A stretch of 64,000 nucleotides of DNA from Alkalibacillus haloalkaliphilus (GCF_007991275.1 NZ_BJYA01000001.1:1-64000), one strand, 5' to 3'. Positions 34,576 through 43,281 are shown, numbered from the stretch's first letter. The notes: generated by a model not told the origin, from the letters alone. Made by a program: numbers and translations.

Positions 34576-36249
34576 TTATGATTCGGTAGGTTGTAGGTTT
34601 TCTTCTTGTACGATTGTTTTAAAATGTTTTAATGGTAAGTCTGTGACGTTGTTTCCTCCTTTGAATGTTTGTTCTAAAAATACTTCACAAACGGCGTAAG
34701 AACGGTCATCTTCTTCTGCCATTTCTAATGCTGTGACTCCTTCTAATATTTGCGTCATTAAGTTAGCGACGCGTTTAGGGTGCATGAGCATCGTTTGTTC
34801 GTCTGATTCGTTAAGTTGTGTAAGCATAGTCATAAGATCGTTTATGGCCGTTTTAACGGGGGCTGCTAGTGGTGTCACTCGGTCTGGCAAACGATGGATT
34901 CGCTCATTTATGTCGCGCAAAAATAGTTCATGGACGTTGAACTTTTTGATCAAGCGCAGTACTTCAAGCCCTAAAATATTCGCTGTTCCTTCCCAAACGG
35001 TGAGTACTTGTGCGTCGCGTAGTAGTCGTGGTGTGACGAAGTCTTCGATGTACCCGTTACCGCCATGCATTTCGATTGCTTCGTGTGAGAAGTCAATCGC
35101 TTGTTCTGCCGTTTCTTTTTTCAAAAGGGCAATGTGTAAACGTAACATCGCTTTGTCATCGTCTGTTGCTTGTGAATTTTTAGCCATCACTTGGTCAAAT
35201 TGTTCGATGAGTTTAAAAGTGGCTGTCATTTCAACTTCTAATTTCGTCGCCAAGTGTGTAAGCGTTTCTTGGACCATAGGGTAGCTTGCTAATTTTTCTC
35301 CAAAAGCATCGCGATTAAAAGCATAATCTCGTGATTCTGTATAAGCTCTTCGCATAATGCCAAGAGAGGCAACCGCGTTACACACTCTTGATAGATTAAG
35401 AGCTTCCATCATGTATTTGAACCCGTGAAATGCATCACCGACTAAGTAAGCTTTGGCACCATTGAACTCGACTTCTGCTGATGGCACTGCTCGAACACCG
35501 AGTTTATCTTTTAACCGGCGGATTGATAATTTGTTGTCCGCTCGATTCTCTTCCCATGGCACTAAAAACAAACTTAAGCCGCGTGACCCTTCTGGTGCAT
35601 CTTCCATTCGGGCAAGCACCATGGCAACACCGCACATGCCGCTGTTACTCGCGAAATATTTTTCACCATGGAGACGGTAGTGGTCACTTTCTTCAACCGC
35701 TTCAACGACATTAGCCCCGACATCTGATCCACCTTGACGCTCAGTTAAAAACGTTGCTCCTTCATACAGTTCAGTATCACCAGTAGCTAGTACATGCGGT
35801 AAAAAGCGTTCTTTCAACTCATCATCAGCATAATGATCGATTAAATAGGCAGTTGCCATCGTTAAAGTCACGGGACAGTAAAAGCCGGGCTCAGACTGTG
35901 ACAACACATACCCTTGCGCATAAGAGTAAATGTAATTGCCCGCATGCCCTAACTCTGGAATGTCTTTATGAACGTAGCCGACAATTCCAGTTTCATACGT
36001 TTCTTTAACGGTTTCAAGATAGCCTTCATTAACCCACACTTTATTGACTTCTTCACCCATTTTATTGTACTTAATGAGCCGTGGCTCCCCTTCTCGATCA
36101 GTATGAACAGCGCGCTTATCAATGTCTGTTGCAACACGCTCCCCGAATTTCGTCAACTGCTCGTCAGCATAGTCGAAAAAATGGGCGGGTAAATGTTTTT
36201 TTAGTAATTTTTGCAGTAATGGGTCGTTCGTGTAAAAGTTTTCACTCAC
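34576..36249 (-). CDS. Acyl-CoA dehydrogenase (AidB-type subgroup)
   Basis: 557 residues, FAD-dependent. Landmarks are FLTERQGGSDVGAN (FAD binding), LHGEKYFASNSG, IRRLKDKLGVRAVPSAEVEFNGA, and QAIDFSHEAIEMHGGNGYIEDF with LTVWEGTANI, as in the long AidB/fadE-like subgroup. It should oxidise an acyl-CoA to the enoyl-CoA; chain specificity is unknown. GTG start overlaps the ligase stop by 4 bases (GTGA), showing translational coupling, with AGGAGG upstream. Confidence 0.9.
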   Translation of the reverse strand: MSENFYTNDPLLQKLLKKHLPAHFFDYADEQLTKFGERVATDIDKRAVHTDREGEPRLIKYNKMGEEVNKVWVNEGYLETVKETYETGIVGYVHKDIPELGHAGNYIYSYAQGYVLSQSEPGFYCPVTLTMATAYLIDHYADDELKERFLPHVLATGDTELYEGATFLTERQGGSDVGANVVEAVEESDHYRLHGEKYFASNSGMCGVAMVLARMEDAPEGSRGLSLFLVPWEENRADNKLSIRRLKDKLGVRAVPSAEVEFNGAKAYLVGDAFHGFKYMMEALNLSRVCNAVASLGIMRRAYTESRDYAFNRDAFGEKLASYPMVQETLTHLATKLEVEMTATFKLIEQFDQVMAKNSQATDDDKAMLRLHIALLKKETAEQAIDFSHEAIEMHGGNGYIEDFVTPRLLRDAQVLTVWEGTANILGLEVLRLIKKFNVHELFLRDINERIHRLPDRVTPLAAPVKTAINDLMTMLTQLNESDEQTMLMHPKRVANLMTQILEGVTALEMAEEDDRSYAVCEVFLEQTFKGGNNVTDLPLKHFKTIVQEENLQPTES

Positions 36250-37763
36250 ATGGATGCCTCCTGACGTTCGCGTAGTTCGTTGCGCAATAGTTTTCCTGTT
36301 GCATTACGTGGTAGCGCTTCCACTTGTTCGTAAACTCTTGGAATTTTATAACTTGCGATCTTGTCTTGTAAAAATGATTTGATCTCCGCTTCTAAATCAG
36401 AAAGCGCTTCATTTAATGCGACAAATGCTTTTGCCGTTTCGCCCCATTCTTCGTGAGGGATCCCGACGATTGCAACATCTTCAACCGCTTCATGTTGCAT
36501 AATTACTTTTTCAACTTCTGTTGGGAAAATGTTCACACCACCAGATATAATGACGTCTTTCTTACGGTCAATGACCCAGAAGTAGCCGTCTTCATCCTGA
36601 ATGGCAATATCACCTGTATACAGCCAACCGTCTTTAAGCGTCTCAGCCGTCTTGTCAGGTGCTTTGTAATAACCTTTCATTGTCCCTTCACCACGTAAAA
36701 TAATTTCACCAGGCTCACCTTGCGCGACGTCTTGGCCATTTTCATCGACGAGACGAATCTCGCAATTTAATGCCGCCCTTTGACCGATACTACCAGACTT
36801 GTCACCGTGTTCTTCAGATTTTAATAGAGTACCGTTTGGACCCGCTTCAGTTAGTCCGTATACGCAAACGAGGCTGTCTGTTTTGAACCTCTCTTTTACG
36901 AGATTTACTTCATTAGACACTAGTGGCGCACCACCATACACCCAGTATTCCATTGATGATAAGTCATACTGCTCAATGTCAGGGTGCTTCGCTGTCATTA
37001 AGTAGGCAACAGGCGCACCAAAGAAGTGGGTTACTTTTTCTTTTGATACCATGTCGAGAAGTAAGTCTGGTGTGAATGTAGGAGCTAAAACGTGTGTTGC
37101 ACCGACGTATAAGCCAGCGACCATAAATAAGTGCAATGGCGCTGAGTGACTTAATGGCATCATGTGGAGTACGCGGCTTTGTTTATTCATCGGCATTTCA
37201 ATACAGATCATCGTCGCGACCGTTAAAATGTTGCGGTGTGTAAATAAAACACCTTTAGGATTACCCGTTGTGCCTGATGTGTATAAAATCGATGCTTCTT
37301 CATCTTCTGTCGCATCACAATGAACAGGTGTAGCGTCACCTTGTAATAACGTATTAAAAGATAACCAGTCACCTTGTGCTTCACCTGTTTTAATAAACGT
37401 TAAGTCGTTTGATTCAGTTAGTTTTTGTGAATGATCAAATAACAGCTCGTGTGTTGCGAAAAATTGCGCTTCACTATGATCAAGAATATACTGAATCTCT
37501 TGTTGCGTTAGCTTGGCGTTAATTGGGATAACGATTCCCTTTAGTCTTAATACTGCGACATACAACGTCATAAATTCTGTAACATTAGGCATATGAATGA
37601 CGAATTTGTTCCCTTCTTTAAACCCTAACTCTTTTAATCTATTGGCAATGCGATTAACTTGGTCATTCCACTCTCCGTAAGACAAACGCCCATATGGTGA
37701 CACTAATGCTTCATGGTTTGGGTCCTTTCGTGATTGATAAGCTAACAGTTCAGAAATATTCAT
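36246..37763 (-). CDS. Fatty acyl-CoA ligase (AMP-forming)
   Basis: 505 residues of the ANL superfamily. Motifs are ILYTSGTTGNPKGVLFTHRN (ATP-phosphate loop), YGLTEAGPNG, GWLYTGDIAIQDEDGYFWVIDRKKDVI and the catalytic lysine region LPRNATGKLLRNEL. It activates a carboxylic acid to its CoA ester, probably supplying the adjacent dehydrogenase. It is 2 bases downstream of the MerR gene. Confidence 0.92.
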   Translation of the reverse strand: MNISELLAYQSRKDPNHEALVSPYGRLSYGEWNDQVNRIANRLKELGFKEGNKFVIHMPNVTEFMTLYVAVLRLKGIVIPINAKLTQQEIQYILDHSEAQFFATHELLFDHSQKLTESNDLTFIKTGEAQGDWLSFNTLLQGDATPVHCDATEDEEASILYTSGTTGNPKGVLFTHRNILTVATMICIEMPMNKQSRVLHMMPLSHSAPLHLFMVAGLYVGATHVLAPTFTPDLLLDMVSKEKVTHFFGAPVAYLMTAKHPDIEQYDLSSMEYWVYGGAPLVSNEVNLVKERFKTDSLVCVYGLTEAGPNGTLLKSEEHGDKSGSIGQRAALNCEIRLVDENGQDVAQGEPGEIILRGEGTMKGYYKAPDKTAETLKDGWLYTGDIAIQDEDGYFWVIDRKKDVIISGGVNIFPTEVEKVIMQHEAVEDVAIVGIPHEEWGETAKAFVALNEALSDLEAEIKSFLQDKIASYKIPRVYEQVEALPRNATGKLLRNELRERQEASM

Positions 37764-37765
37764 CG

Positions 37766-38158
37766 TTATTCCTCCTCTAATTGGTTTAACTCATCGTGAA
37801 ACACTTGTAAAAACTGTTCCATCTCATTTTTCATTTGTTCGAGTTCTTGAATGCGTTTTGATACTTCATGAATTTTGTCCTCACCGTATTCGATCGTACG
37901 TTTAAGCTGTTCTTTTCCAGTAGGGTCTTCCTCGAATAGGAGAACCATTTCTTTAATTTCTTCTAAGTTGAAGCCGTATTTTTTACCACGAAAAATGAGT
38001 TGTAGTTGGGTCATTTCTTTCTTCGTAAATTGTCTATGACCGCTTTTGTTCCGCTTCGGTTGTAGTAAGCCGACTTCTTCATAGTAACGAATCGTTCTAG
38101 TTGAGACGTTAAATTGTGCAGCAAGCTCAGAGATCGAATAGTGGGACATTGACGGCAC
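37766..38158 (-). CDS. MerR-family regulator (LiuR-like)
   Basis: 130 residues. N-terminal winged helix: YSISELAAQFNVSTRTIRYYEEVGLLQPKR, then HRQFTKKEMTQLQLI, then a dimerisation coiled coil. No cysteine metal-site pattern is seen. With an acyl-CoA ligase and dehydrogenase downstream it fits MerR regulators of acyl-CoA catabolism such as LiuR. The upstream promoter has a 19-base spacer holding a palindrome. Confidence 0.88.
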   Translation of the reverse strand: MPSMSHYSISELAAQFNVSTRTIRYYEEVGLLQPKRNKSGHRQFTKKEMTQLQLIFRGKKYGFNLEEIKEMVLLFEEDPTGKEQLKRTIEYGEDKIHEVSKRIQELEQMKNEMEQFLQVFHDELNQLEEE

Positions 38159-38191
38159 CTCCTTTTGTTATCGGAATTTTCTTATATTTTT

Positions 38192-38222
38192 AGTTTACCA
38201 TTTACGTTAACGTTAAGTTCAA
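38192..38222 (-). promoter_or_regulatory. MerR-type promoter with LiuR-like operator
   Basis: TTGAAC and TAAACT on the minus strand are 19 bases apart, the long spacer used by MerR activators. The spacer contains TTTACGTTAACGTTAA (38201-38216, read on plus), close to the known LiuR palindrome. Confidence 0.7.
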
Positions 38223-38291
38223 CTAGTTTTTGTCATGTTTAGCCTTGTTTTTGATTATATATTAATAGAGTTGTCCATAGGGGGTGTTCGA

Positions 38292-38795
38292 TTGGGAAAA
38301 GTCTTGTTAAATCTCGGCGTCGTCGTGTTTTTCAGCTTATTAACGGTTGCTTTATTGTTAATCGTGAATGATGAGCGTAACGATATTCGTGAAGGACAAC
38401 CTGTATCGTTTGAACTGAGCGGAGAAAGTGAGTTTTGGAGCTTGTCCAACTATAAACTTGCGATTGAGCCGATGCAGTTAATCGCTGGTGATGGTGTTTT
38501 ATCATTTAAGGGGCATTATAGTGAAACGGATTATTTTTATTATACTGTGATGGTGAATGTGAATGGTGAGCAACAGACGATCTCAACTTCCTCTGTTCAT
38601 ATGAAAGATGGTAACAAAATTGAGATCGATGAGTTTGAAATGGGTGAGACACAACTTGGTGGGTATTTTTACAATGTAGATGGTGAGCCAGTTACAGAAA
38701 ATGATATTTGGCAAATTTACGTAATCTTAGAGTGGCATGATCCTAATGGGGAGATGGTGTATGATCAAATTTTGTTGTATCAATCAAACGTTTGA
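38292..38795 (+). CDS. Hypothetical membrane-anchored extracellular protein
   Basis: 167 residues from TTG 38292, with AGGGGGTG five bases upstream; an ATG 57 bases earlier has no ribosome site. One N-terminal helix (VLLNLGVVVFFSLLTVALLLIV) is followed by a beta-rich, acidic outer domain. I do not recognise the family. It is transcribed on the plus strand, away from the MerR gene and toward spoIIID. A 20-bp perfect palindrome covers its stop codon. Confidence 0.6.
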   Translation: MGKVLLNLGVVVFFSLLTVALLLIVNDERNDIREGQPVSFELSGESEFWSLSNYKLAIEPMQLIAGDGVLSFKGHYSETDYFYYTVMVNVNGEQQTISTSSVHMKDGNKIEIDEFEMGETQLGGYFYNVDGEPVTENDIWQIYVILEWHDPNGEMVYDQILLYQSNV

Positions 38796-38799
38796 TTGA
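38780..38799. promoter_or_regulatory. Perfect 20-bp palindrome
   Basis: TCAATCAAACGTTTGATTGA is fully self-complementary. Its 16-bp core AATCAAACGTTTGATT recurs at 63699-63714. The form is like TetR-type operators, but it sits over a stop codon here. Confidence 0.5.
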
Positions 38800-38806
38800 A
38801 AATAAA

Positions 38807-38876
38807 AATTGCCTGTCACGTGTGTAGGGTGTAATCCCCTATATGTACAGTCTTGCGTACGTCGTGACAGACAATT
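38807..38876 (-). terminator. Elaborate terminator after spoIIID
   Basis: The outer stem AATTGCCTGTCACG / CGTGACAGACAATT (one mismatch) encloses about 40 bases with further pairing (AGGG/CCCT, TGTA/TACA). The minus strand continues into a U-rich tail TTTTTATTTT. It is much longer than the other terminators here. Confidence 0.65.
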
Positions 38877-38891
38877 AGTTCGTACAACTAT

Positions 38892-39149
38892 TTAAACACC
38901 GCTTTTTTCTCTGTACTTCTTTTTCGTCGCCTCACCACCTCTCAGATGCCTTATTGACTTGTGGTAGTCAAGCACTTCTTTAACTTCCTTTGCTAAGGCG
39001 GGATTAATGTCCGGTAAGCGTTCGGTGAGATCTTTATGGACCGTACTTTTTGAAACACCAAACTCCTTTGCAATCGCGCGAACTGTATTTCGCGAATCCA
39101 ACAAATGCTCAGCAATCTTGATCGTTCTCTCTTTGATGTAATCGTGCAA
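38892..39149 (-). CDS. spoIIID: Sporulation transcriptional regulator SpoIIID
   Basis: 85 residues from a TTG start with AGGAGG eight bases upstream. The sequence MHDYIKERTIKIAEHLLDS, the HTH IAKEFGVSKSTVHKDLTERLP and YHKSIRHLRGGEATK closely follow B. subtilis SpoIIID. It is a mother-cell DNA-binding protein acting with SigE. The C-terminus is slightly shorter than in B. subtilis. Upstream is a SigE-like promoter. Confidence 0.96.
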   Translation of the reverse strand: MHDYIKERTIKIAEHLLDSRNTVRAIAKEFGVSKSTVHKDLTERLPDINPALAKEVKEVLDYHKSIRHLRGGEATKKKYREKSGV

Positions 39150-39194
39150 ATCACTCGCCTCCTGAGATGTTCACTCTTAAGGTGTAGATAGTAC

Positions 39195-39223
39195 ATTTTA
39201 TTCACTGCACTAAAGGAATATGA
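39195..39223 (-). promoter_or_regulatory. Candidate SigE promoter of spoIIID
   Basis: TCATATT (-35) and AATAAAAT (-10, consensus CATACAAT) are 14 bases apart on the minus strand, about 45 bases before the start codon. Confidence 0.5.
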
Positions 39224-39340
39224 TACACAAACGTGATTTACAGAAAGCTATTTAAACAAGTAGGTGCTGAGTTTTTACTCGGTGAAATTATATGCATGGG
39301 TTGAGGGAATATGAATGTTTTTGGGGGGTTGGTGATTTTT

Positions 39341-39483
39341 GTGAGTGCTGATAAATTTTTGCGAAGGCTGATAAATTCGGCTGAGCGCTGATAAGTTGAG
39401 GCTGAACGCTGATAAATTTTCGTGAGCGCTGATAACTTGAGGCTGAACGCTGATAAATCTTCGTGAGCGCTGATAAACTTCTG
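39341..39483. repeat. Tandem array, core CAGCGCTC (inverted relative to 34.3 kb copy)
   Basis: On the minus strand CAGC(G)(C/T)TC units repeat; GCTG on plus begins at 39347, 39367, 39387, 39408, 39428, 39449 and 39469, spacings 20, 20, 21, 20, 21, 20. Unit types again alternate between an AGCCTCAA and an ACGAAAAT-type arm, each closing with TTAT. The core equals that of the 34.3-kb array but in opposite orientation on the chromosome. Confidence 0.92.
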
Positions 39484-39518
39484 GGGTGCTACATTTTCGT
39501 TTGAGGGGTAAAAGTTGT

Positions 39519-39713
39519 GTGAGCGCCAAATTAACTGCACGAGCGCCAGAATAAGTTGCCCGAACGCCAAATTAACTGCACGAGCGCCAGAATAGTTTGT
39601 CCGAACGCCAAATTAATAGCGTGAGCGCCAGAATAGCCTGCTCGAGCGCCAAATTAATTGCGTGAGCGCCAGAATAGCCTGCTCGAACGCCAAATTAACT
39701 GTGCGAGCGCCAA
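39519..39713. repeat. Tandem array, core GARCGCCA, strict 20/21 alternation
   Basis: CGCC starts at 39524, 39544, 39565, 39585, 39606, 39626, 39647, 39667, 39688 and 39708: spacings 20, 21, 20, 21, 20, 21, 20, 21, 20. Units alternate between GAACGCCAAATTAA and GAGCGCCAGAATA types. It follows the preceding array after 35 bases and ends 7 bases before the spoIIQ terminator. Confidence 0.93.
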
Positions 39714-39719
39714 AAAAAT

Positions 39720-39747
39720 AAAAGCCCCGCACAATGTCGGGGCTTTT
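39720..39747 (-). terminator. Terminator of spoIIQ
   Basis: A perfect 10-bp stem AAAAGCCCCG / CGGGGCTTTT with an 8-base loop, then TATTTTTTT on the minus strand. Confidence 0.92.
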
Positions 39748-39769
39748 AAATGGGTGATGGCTTACTGTT

Positions 39770-40447
39770 TTATTGGAATCCTGGATTTACAGGTTCACCA
39801 TCTTCAATTAATTGGAAGTGTACTTTGCTCACATCAGGTCCTGAGTAAACATTTTCGCCTGAGACACCAAGTTTGTCGCCTTGACTTACTTCGTCGCCTG
39901 CTTCTACATCAATTTCAGATAAGCTTGCGTAGACTGTCATGCGTTCGCCTTCGTGTTCAATTTCAACTGTTTGACCTAATAAATCGTCATCTTTCACTTC
40001 AACAACTGTACCACTTAATGCTGCGATGACTTCGAATGGTTCGCCATCTGTTGATGTGATATCAACTCCTTGGCTTTGGTAGTATCTGTTGTTGTAGAAA
40101 ATTAATGCATCTTCCTGCTCTTCACCAGATGCATTGACGTCGTAGAAGTTAGTTATGATTTCTGTGCGGTCTCCTAGTAATACTGGAAGAACCAAATCTT
40201 CTTGATCTGCTACTACCGGTTCAGCCTCATCAGCATTTTGTTCCTGGTGTTCGATGAGGTCGTTTTGTTCGACTTGCCAGTTGTGATCATTTTCTTCTGC
40301 CTCATCTGTTCCAGTCATCTGATAAATCAATACCCCTGCTAACACGACAGTCACTAGTGTAATGTAAAGCGTTGGATAGAACCAGCGTTGGCGTGTGAGC
40401 TTTTTCCACTTCGATTCGCGGAAAGTCCTTCTTTCCTTTTCATTCAT
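39770..40447 (-). CDS. spoIIQ: Forespore engulfment protein SpoIIQ
   Basis: 225 residues: a basic cytoplasmic start, one membrane helix (about 21-43) and an extracytoplasmic LytM/M23 domain (about 115-225). The metallopeptidase site is degenerate: SQGVDI where active enzymes have HxGxD, and KVHFQL where they have HxH. That is expected for SpoIIQ, which acts as the forespore half of the channel with SpoIIIAH rather than as a peptidase. A SigF-like promoter lies upstream and spoIID follows the conserved gene order. Confidence 0.93.
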   Translation of the reverse strand: MNEKERRTFRESKWKKLTRQRWFYPTLYITLVTVVLAGVLIYQMTGTDEAEENDHNWQVEQNDLIEHQEQNADEAEPVVADQEDLVLPVLLGDRTEIITNFYDVNASGEEQEDALIFYNNRYYQSQGVDITSTDGEPFEVIAALSGTVVEVKDDDLLGQTVEIEHEGERMTVYASLSEIDVEAGDEVSQGDKLGVSGENVYSGPDVSKVHFQLIEDGEPVNPGFQ

Positions 40448-40466
40448 TTTTCATCACCTCAGCAAC

Positions 40467-40496
40467 CATTCTGAACCGAAATGACAAATTATATAC
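40467..40496 (-). promoter_or_regulatory. Candidate SigF promoter of spoIIQ
   Basis: GTATA, 15 bases, then GTTCAGAATG on the minus strand, matching the forespore pattern GTATA-N15-G-n-n-n-A-n-A-n-T also seen before spoIIR. Confidence 0.55.
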
Positions 40497-40584
40497 ATGG
40501 AAGAAGAAAAAATTTCTAAAAAACATGAGTAAAGTCAAGTTTTTAGGACAAAATATACTTTTTTGTCTGTGATGAAAAGCGAAA

Positions 40585-40608
40585 ACCCACCTTATAATCA
40601 AGGTGGGT
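40585..40608 (-). terminator. Terminator of spoIID
   Basis: A 9-bp stem ACCCACCTT / AAGGTGGGT lies 6 bases after the spoIID stop; it ends in TTTTCGC on the minus strand. Confidence 0.75.
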
Positions 40609-40613
40609 CAGCT

Positions 40614-41591
40614 TTATAAAATGCTTTCGATTGATTCAATTTGTACGTCTTGGTAATAGTGTTGGACAATTTCTTGGTATGAGTTGCCTGATTGTGCCAT
40701 ACCGTTTGCTCCGTATTGACTCATTCCAACACCGTGGCCGTAGCCGTTTGTTTTAAAGATAATGTGGTCGGATTCTGCTTCGATCGAAAAGTCGTTTGAG
40801 CGTAAGCCGAGTTTTTCTCTAACTTCTCTTCCTGAAAAAGTCTCGCCGTTAATGACGAGTTCTTTGATACGGTTGCTTTCAGTTCTTACTATATTAGAGA
40901 CATCAAATGTATGACCTGACAATCCGAGTAGTTGCAACACTTCACTATAGGCGAAAATTTCTTGGTCACGGTACACTGGAGATTGTTCATCCCAAGGGCT
41001 CGATACGCTTCTTAAATACGGGATTTCGTTTTGCCAGTAGTCTTCAGCGTTTTCGGTATAGCCGTTGCTCGTTGAGAAAAAGGCTGCTGTAATTGGGTTT
41101 CCATCATACGTTATAATTTCTCCTGATGTTTCTTGCACCGCTTGATTGATTTTTCCCATATTACCAGAGTAGTTCACGCCCCATGCTTCTCTTAGTTCAC
41201 TTTCAGACTGAAACACTTGGTGGTCGACAGTATCTGTCACGTGATATTCTTCATCTGATCCGTGAATGAGCCGCTGTACGATATATGTTCTTGCAGCTAA
41301 TGCCTGCGCTTTCAGTGCTTCCATCTCAAAGTCTGCTGGAATTTCAGAAGCCACTACTAATGCTACATAGTCTTCTAGCGGAACTGTTTCGATCGTGTCA
41401 GTGCTATCTCTTAGCACGTTTACGATGATTTCGTCTCCTTCTCCACTAGTCGACACATATTCAGTAGATTGTTCGATGTTGATATGTCCGTTTTCTGTAG
41501 CTGCTTCTGCGAATGGTATGACGATTAAACTCGGAATGACTGTAATTACGGCTAGTAAAATGATTCCTAGGATCAATCCTTGTCGTTTCAA
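40614..41591 (-). CDS. spoIID: Stage II sporulation protein D (lytic transglycosylase)
   Basis: 325 residues from TTG 41591, chosen because AAGGAGG lies 8 bases upstream; an in-frame ATG further out has no such site. An N-terminal membrane helix is followed by the SpoIID domain: YVALVVASEIPADFEMEALKAQALAARTYI with the catalytic Glu, and GYGHGVGMSQYGANGMA. It cleaves peptidoglycan glycan strands during engulfment together with SpoIIM and SpoIIP. Neighbours murA and spoIIQ match B. subtilis. Confidence 0.94.
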   Translation of the reverse strand: MKRQGLILGIILLAVITVIPSLIVIPFAEAATENGHINIEQSTEYVSTSGEGDEIIVNVLRDSTDTIETVPLEDYVALVVASEIPADFEMEALKAQALAARTYIVQRLIHGSDEEYHVTDTVDHQVFQSESELREAWGVNYSGNMGKINQAVQETSGEIITYDGNPITAAFFSTSNGYTENAEDYWQNEIPYLRSVSSPWDEQSPVYRDQEIFAYSEVLQLLGLSGHTFDVSNIVRTESNRIKELVINGETFSGREVREKLGLRSNDFSIEAESDHIIFKTNGYGHGVGMSQYGANGMAQSGNSYQEIVQHYYQDVQIESIESIL

Positions 41592-41709
41592 TGTAAAATC
41601 CTCCTTCAATAAATGAATATTGACTTCTATTAACATTCTTATTCAGGTAGGAAGTTTAATAGAACGGAAAAAGTGAGGAGGAAAATGAAAAAATTTATAC
41701 TTTGAATGT

Positions 41710-41760
41710 GGTGGTGTAAAGACTCACACCACCTACTATCGCTACATCAAAATGTTCCGC
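41710..41760. repeat. Hairpin plus fragment of the dispersed element in the spoIID-murA spacer
   Basis: GGTGGTGT / ACACCACC forms an 8-bp hairpin (41710-41733). It is followed by ATCGCTACATCAAAATG (41739-41755), which is also present at 63778-63794. The remainder of the 41592-41930 spacer shows no gene. Confidence 0.5.
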
Positions 41761-41930
41761 TTGTACAGCCACCATATTAGGCAAACATGGTTTTCGAAGT
41801 TCCAATGTGGAAACGCATTTCCCCCCAATTTCTCAACACGATTCTTGTAACAATAAACCCGTCACATTTAGTATAAAGCCAAGAATATGAACAACTTTAA
41901 GTGTTAGATTTTTATAAAATTAGACAACGA

Positions 41931-41961
41931 AAAGAGGAAGCGAACGCTCGCTCCCTCTTTT
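41931..41961 (-). terminator. Terminator of murA
   Basis: The stem AAAGAGGAAGCGA / TCGCTCCCTCTTT (one mismatch) is followed by TTCG on the minus strand, 18 bases after the murA stop. Confidence 0.75.
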
Positions 41962-41979
41962 AATCTATGAATTTGATTG

Positions 41980-43281
41980 TTAACTAGACTGAACAATAGA
42001 ATCATTTGCTGGATTTTGATTTCCTTCATAAACACGTTCAATGTCAGCACCGATTCCTTTAAGTTTGCCTACAAAATCGACATAACCGCGATCTAAGTGT
42101 TTGAGTTCAGTTACGACTGTGCGGCCTTCTGAAACTAAGCCAGCTAAAACTAATGCAGCTGCTGCGCGAAGGTCTGTTGCTGAAACTTCGGCACCTTGAA
42201 GGTTAACTGGTCCTTCAATAATGGCACTACGTCCTTCGATTTTTGCTTTAGCATTCATTCTTCTAAATTCTTCTACATGCATAAAACGGTTTTCGAATAC
42301 CGTCTCTGTGAGCACACTTGTGCCGTGCGCCTTCATAGTTAGGGTCATCAACTGAGCTTGAAGGTCAGTTGGAAAACCTGGGTATGGTAATGTTTTAATA
42401 TCAATTGGTTTTAATAAATCAGTTCCAATTACGCGGACACTATTTTCATATTCTTCAATGTGAACGCCCATTTCCTTCATTTTCGCAATAAGTGAACGTA
42501 AATGAGCTGGAATTGCACCGTCAACGATGATGTCGCCGCCTGTAATAGCACCTGCTACCATGAACGTTCCTGCTTCAATACGGTCAGGAATAATGGTATG
42601 TTCTACACCTGTTAAATTTGGAACACCTTCGATTCGGATCGTTTCAGTTCCAGCGCCAACGACTTTACCACCCATTTGGTTAATGTAATTAGCTAAGTCG
42701 ATAATTTCAGGTTCGCGGGCACAGTTTTCCATAATTGTTGTGCCTTCAGCTAAAGCTGCAGCCATCATTAAGTTTTCAGTTGCACCTACACTAGGAAAAT
42801 CTAAATAAATGCGTGCGCCATGTAAACGGCCGTTAGCAAATGCTTCTACATAACCGTTTCCAACTTCAATCGTCGCCCCCATAGCTTCAAGACCTTTTAA
42901 ATGTTGGTCAATTGGTCTTGAACCGATTGCACAACCACCTGGCATCGCCACTTTTGCATGACCATACCTTGCTAATAAAGGTCCTAATACTAAGACGGAC
43001 GCTCTCATTTTGCGAACGTATTCAAATGGTGTTTCCGTTTTTAATTCATTCGCTGCATCTATATACAATGTATTTTCATCACGTAAAACATTTACATTCA
43101 TATAACGTAATACTTCACTAATTGTATCCACATCAGCTAATGTGGGAACTTGTTTTAATGTTGTCTTTCCTTCACTTGCCATAATGCTTGCTGCGATAAC
43201 AGGTAAAACAGCATTTTTAGCACCTTCAACTTTGACAGTGCCGTTTAATCTATTACCTCCAGATACGATGATCTTATCCAA
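41980..43281 (-). CDS. murA: UDP-N-acetylglucosamine 1-carboxyvinyltransferase
   Basis: 433 residues. It adds enolpyruvate to UDP-GlcNAc in the first committed step of peptidoglycan synthesis and is the target of fosfomycin. Motifs are [20 protein letters not shown] with the substrate-binding KN pair, and the [18 protein letters not shown] loop with the catalytic Cys. Position between ywmB and spoIID corresponds to murAA of B. subtilis. Confidence 0.96.
   Translation of the reverse strand: MDKIIVSGGNRLNGTVKVEGAKNAVLPVIAASIMASEGKTTLKQVPTLADVDTISEVLRYMNVNVLRDENTLYIDAANELKTETPFEYVRKMRASVLVLGPLLARYGHAKVAMPGGCAIGSRPIDQHLKGLEAMGATIEVGNGYVEAFANGRLHGARIYLDFPSVGATENLMMAAALAEGTTIMENCAREPEIIDLANYINQMGGKVVGAGTETIRIEGVPNLTGVEHTIIPDRIEAGTFMVAGAITGGDIIVDGAIPAHLRSLIAKMKEMGVHIEEYENSVRVIGTDLLKPIDIKTLPYPGFPTDLQAQLMTLTMKAHGTSVLTETVFENRFMHVEEFRRMNAKAKIEGRSAIIEGPVNLQGAEVSATDLRAAAALVLAGLVSEGRTVVTELKHLDRGYVDFVGKLKGIGADIERVYEGNQNPANDSIVQSS

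Noticed and set aside
34216-34699. Plus-strand frames reading repetitive peptides (YQRSA, NLSAL)
   Set aside because: They are translations of the 41-bp-period array, lack ribosome sites and run through the terminator into the acyl-CoA dehydrogenase gene.
34733-35284. 183-codon plus-strand frame opposite the acyl-CoA dehydrogenase
   Set aside because: Composition is that of an antisense shadow (Ser/Cys-rich) and the minus-strand gene is unambiguous.
39238-39570. Minus-strand frames with NLSAL/YQRSA repeats
   Set aside because: Same array effect; no ribosome site and no domain.
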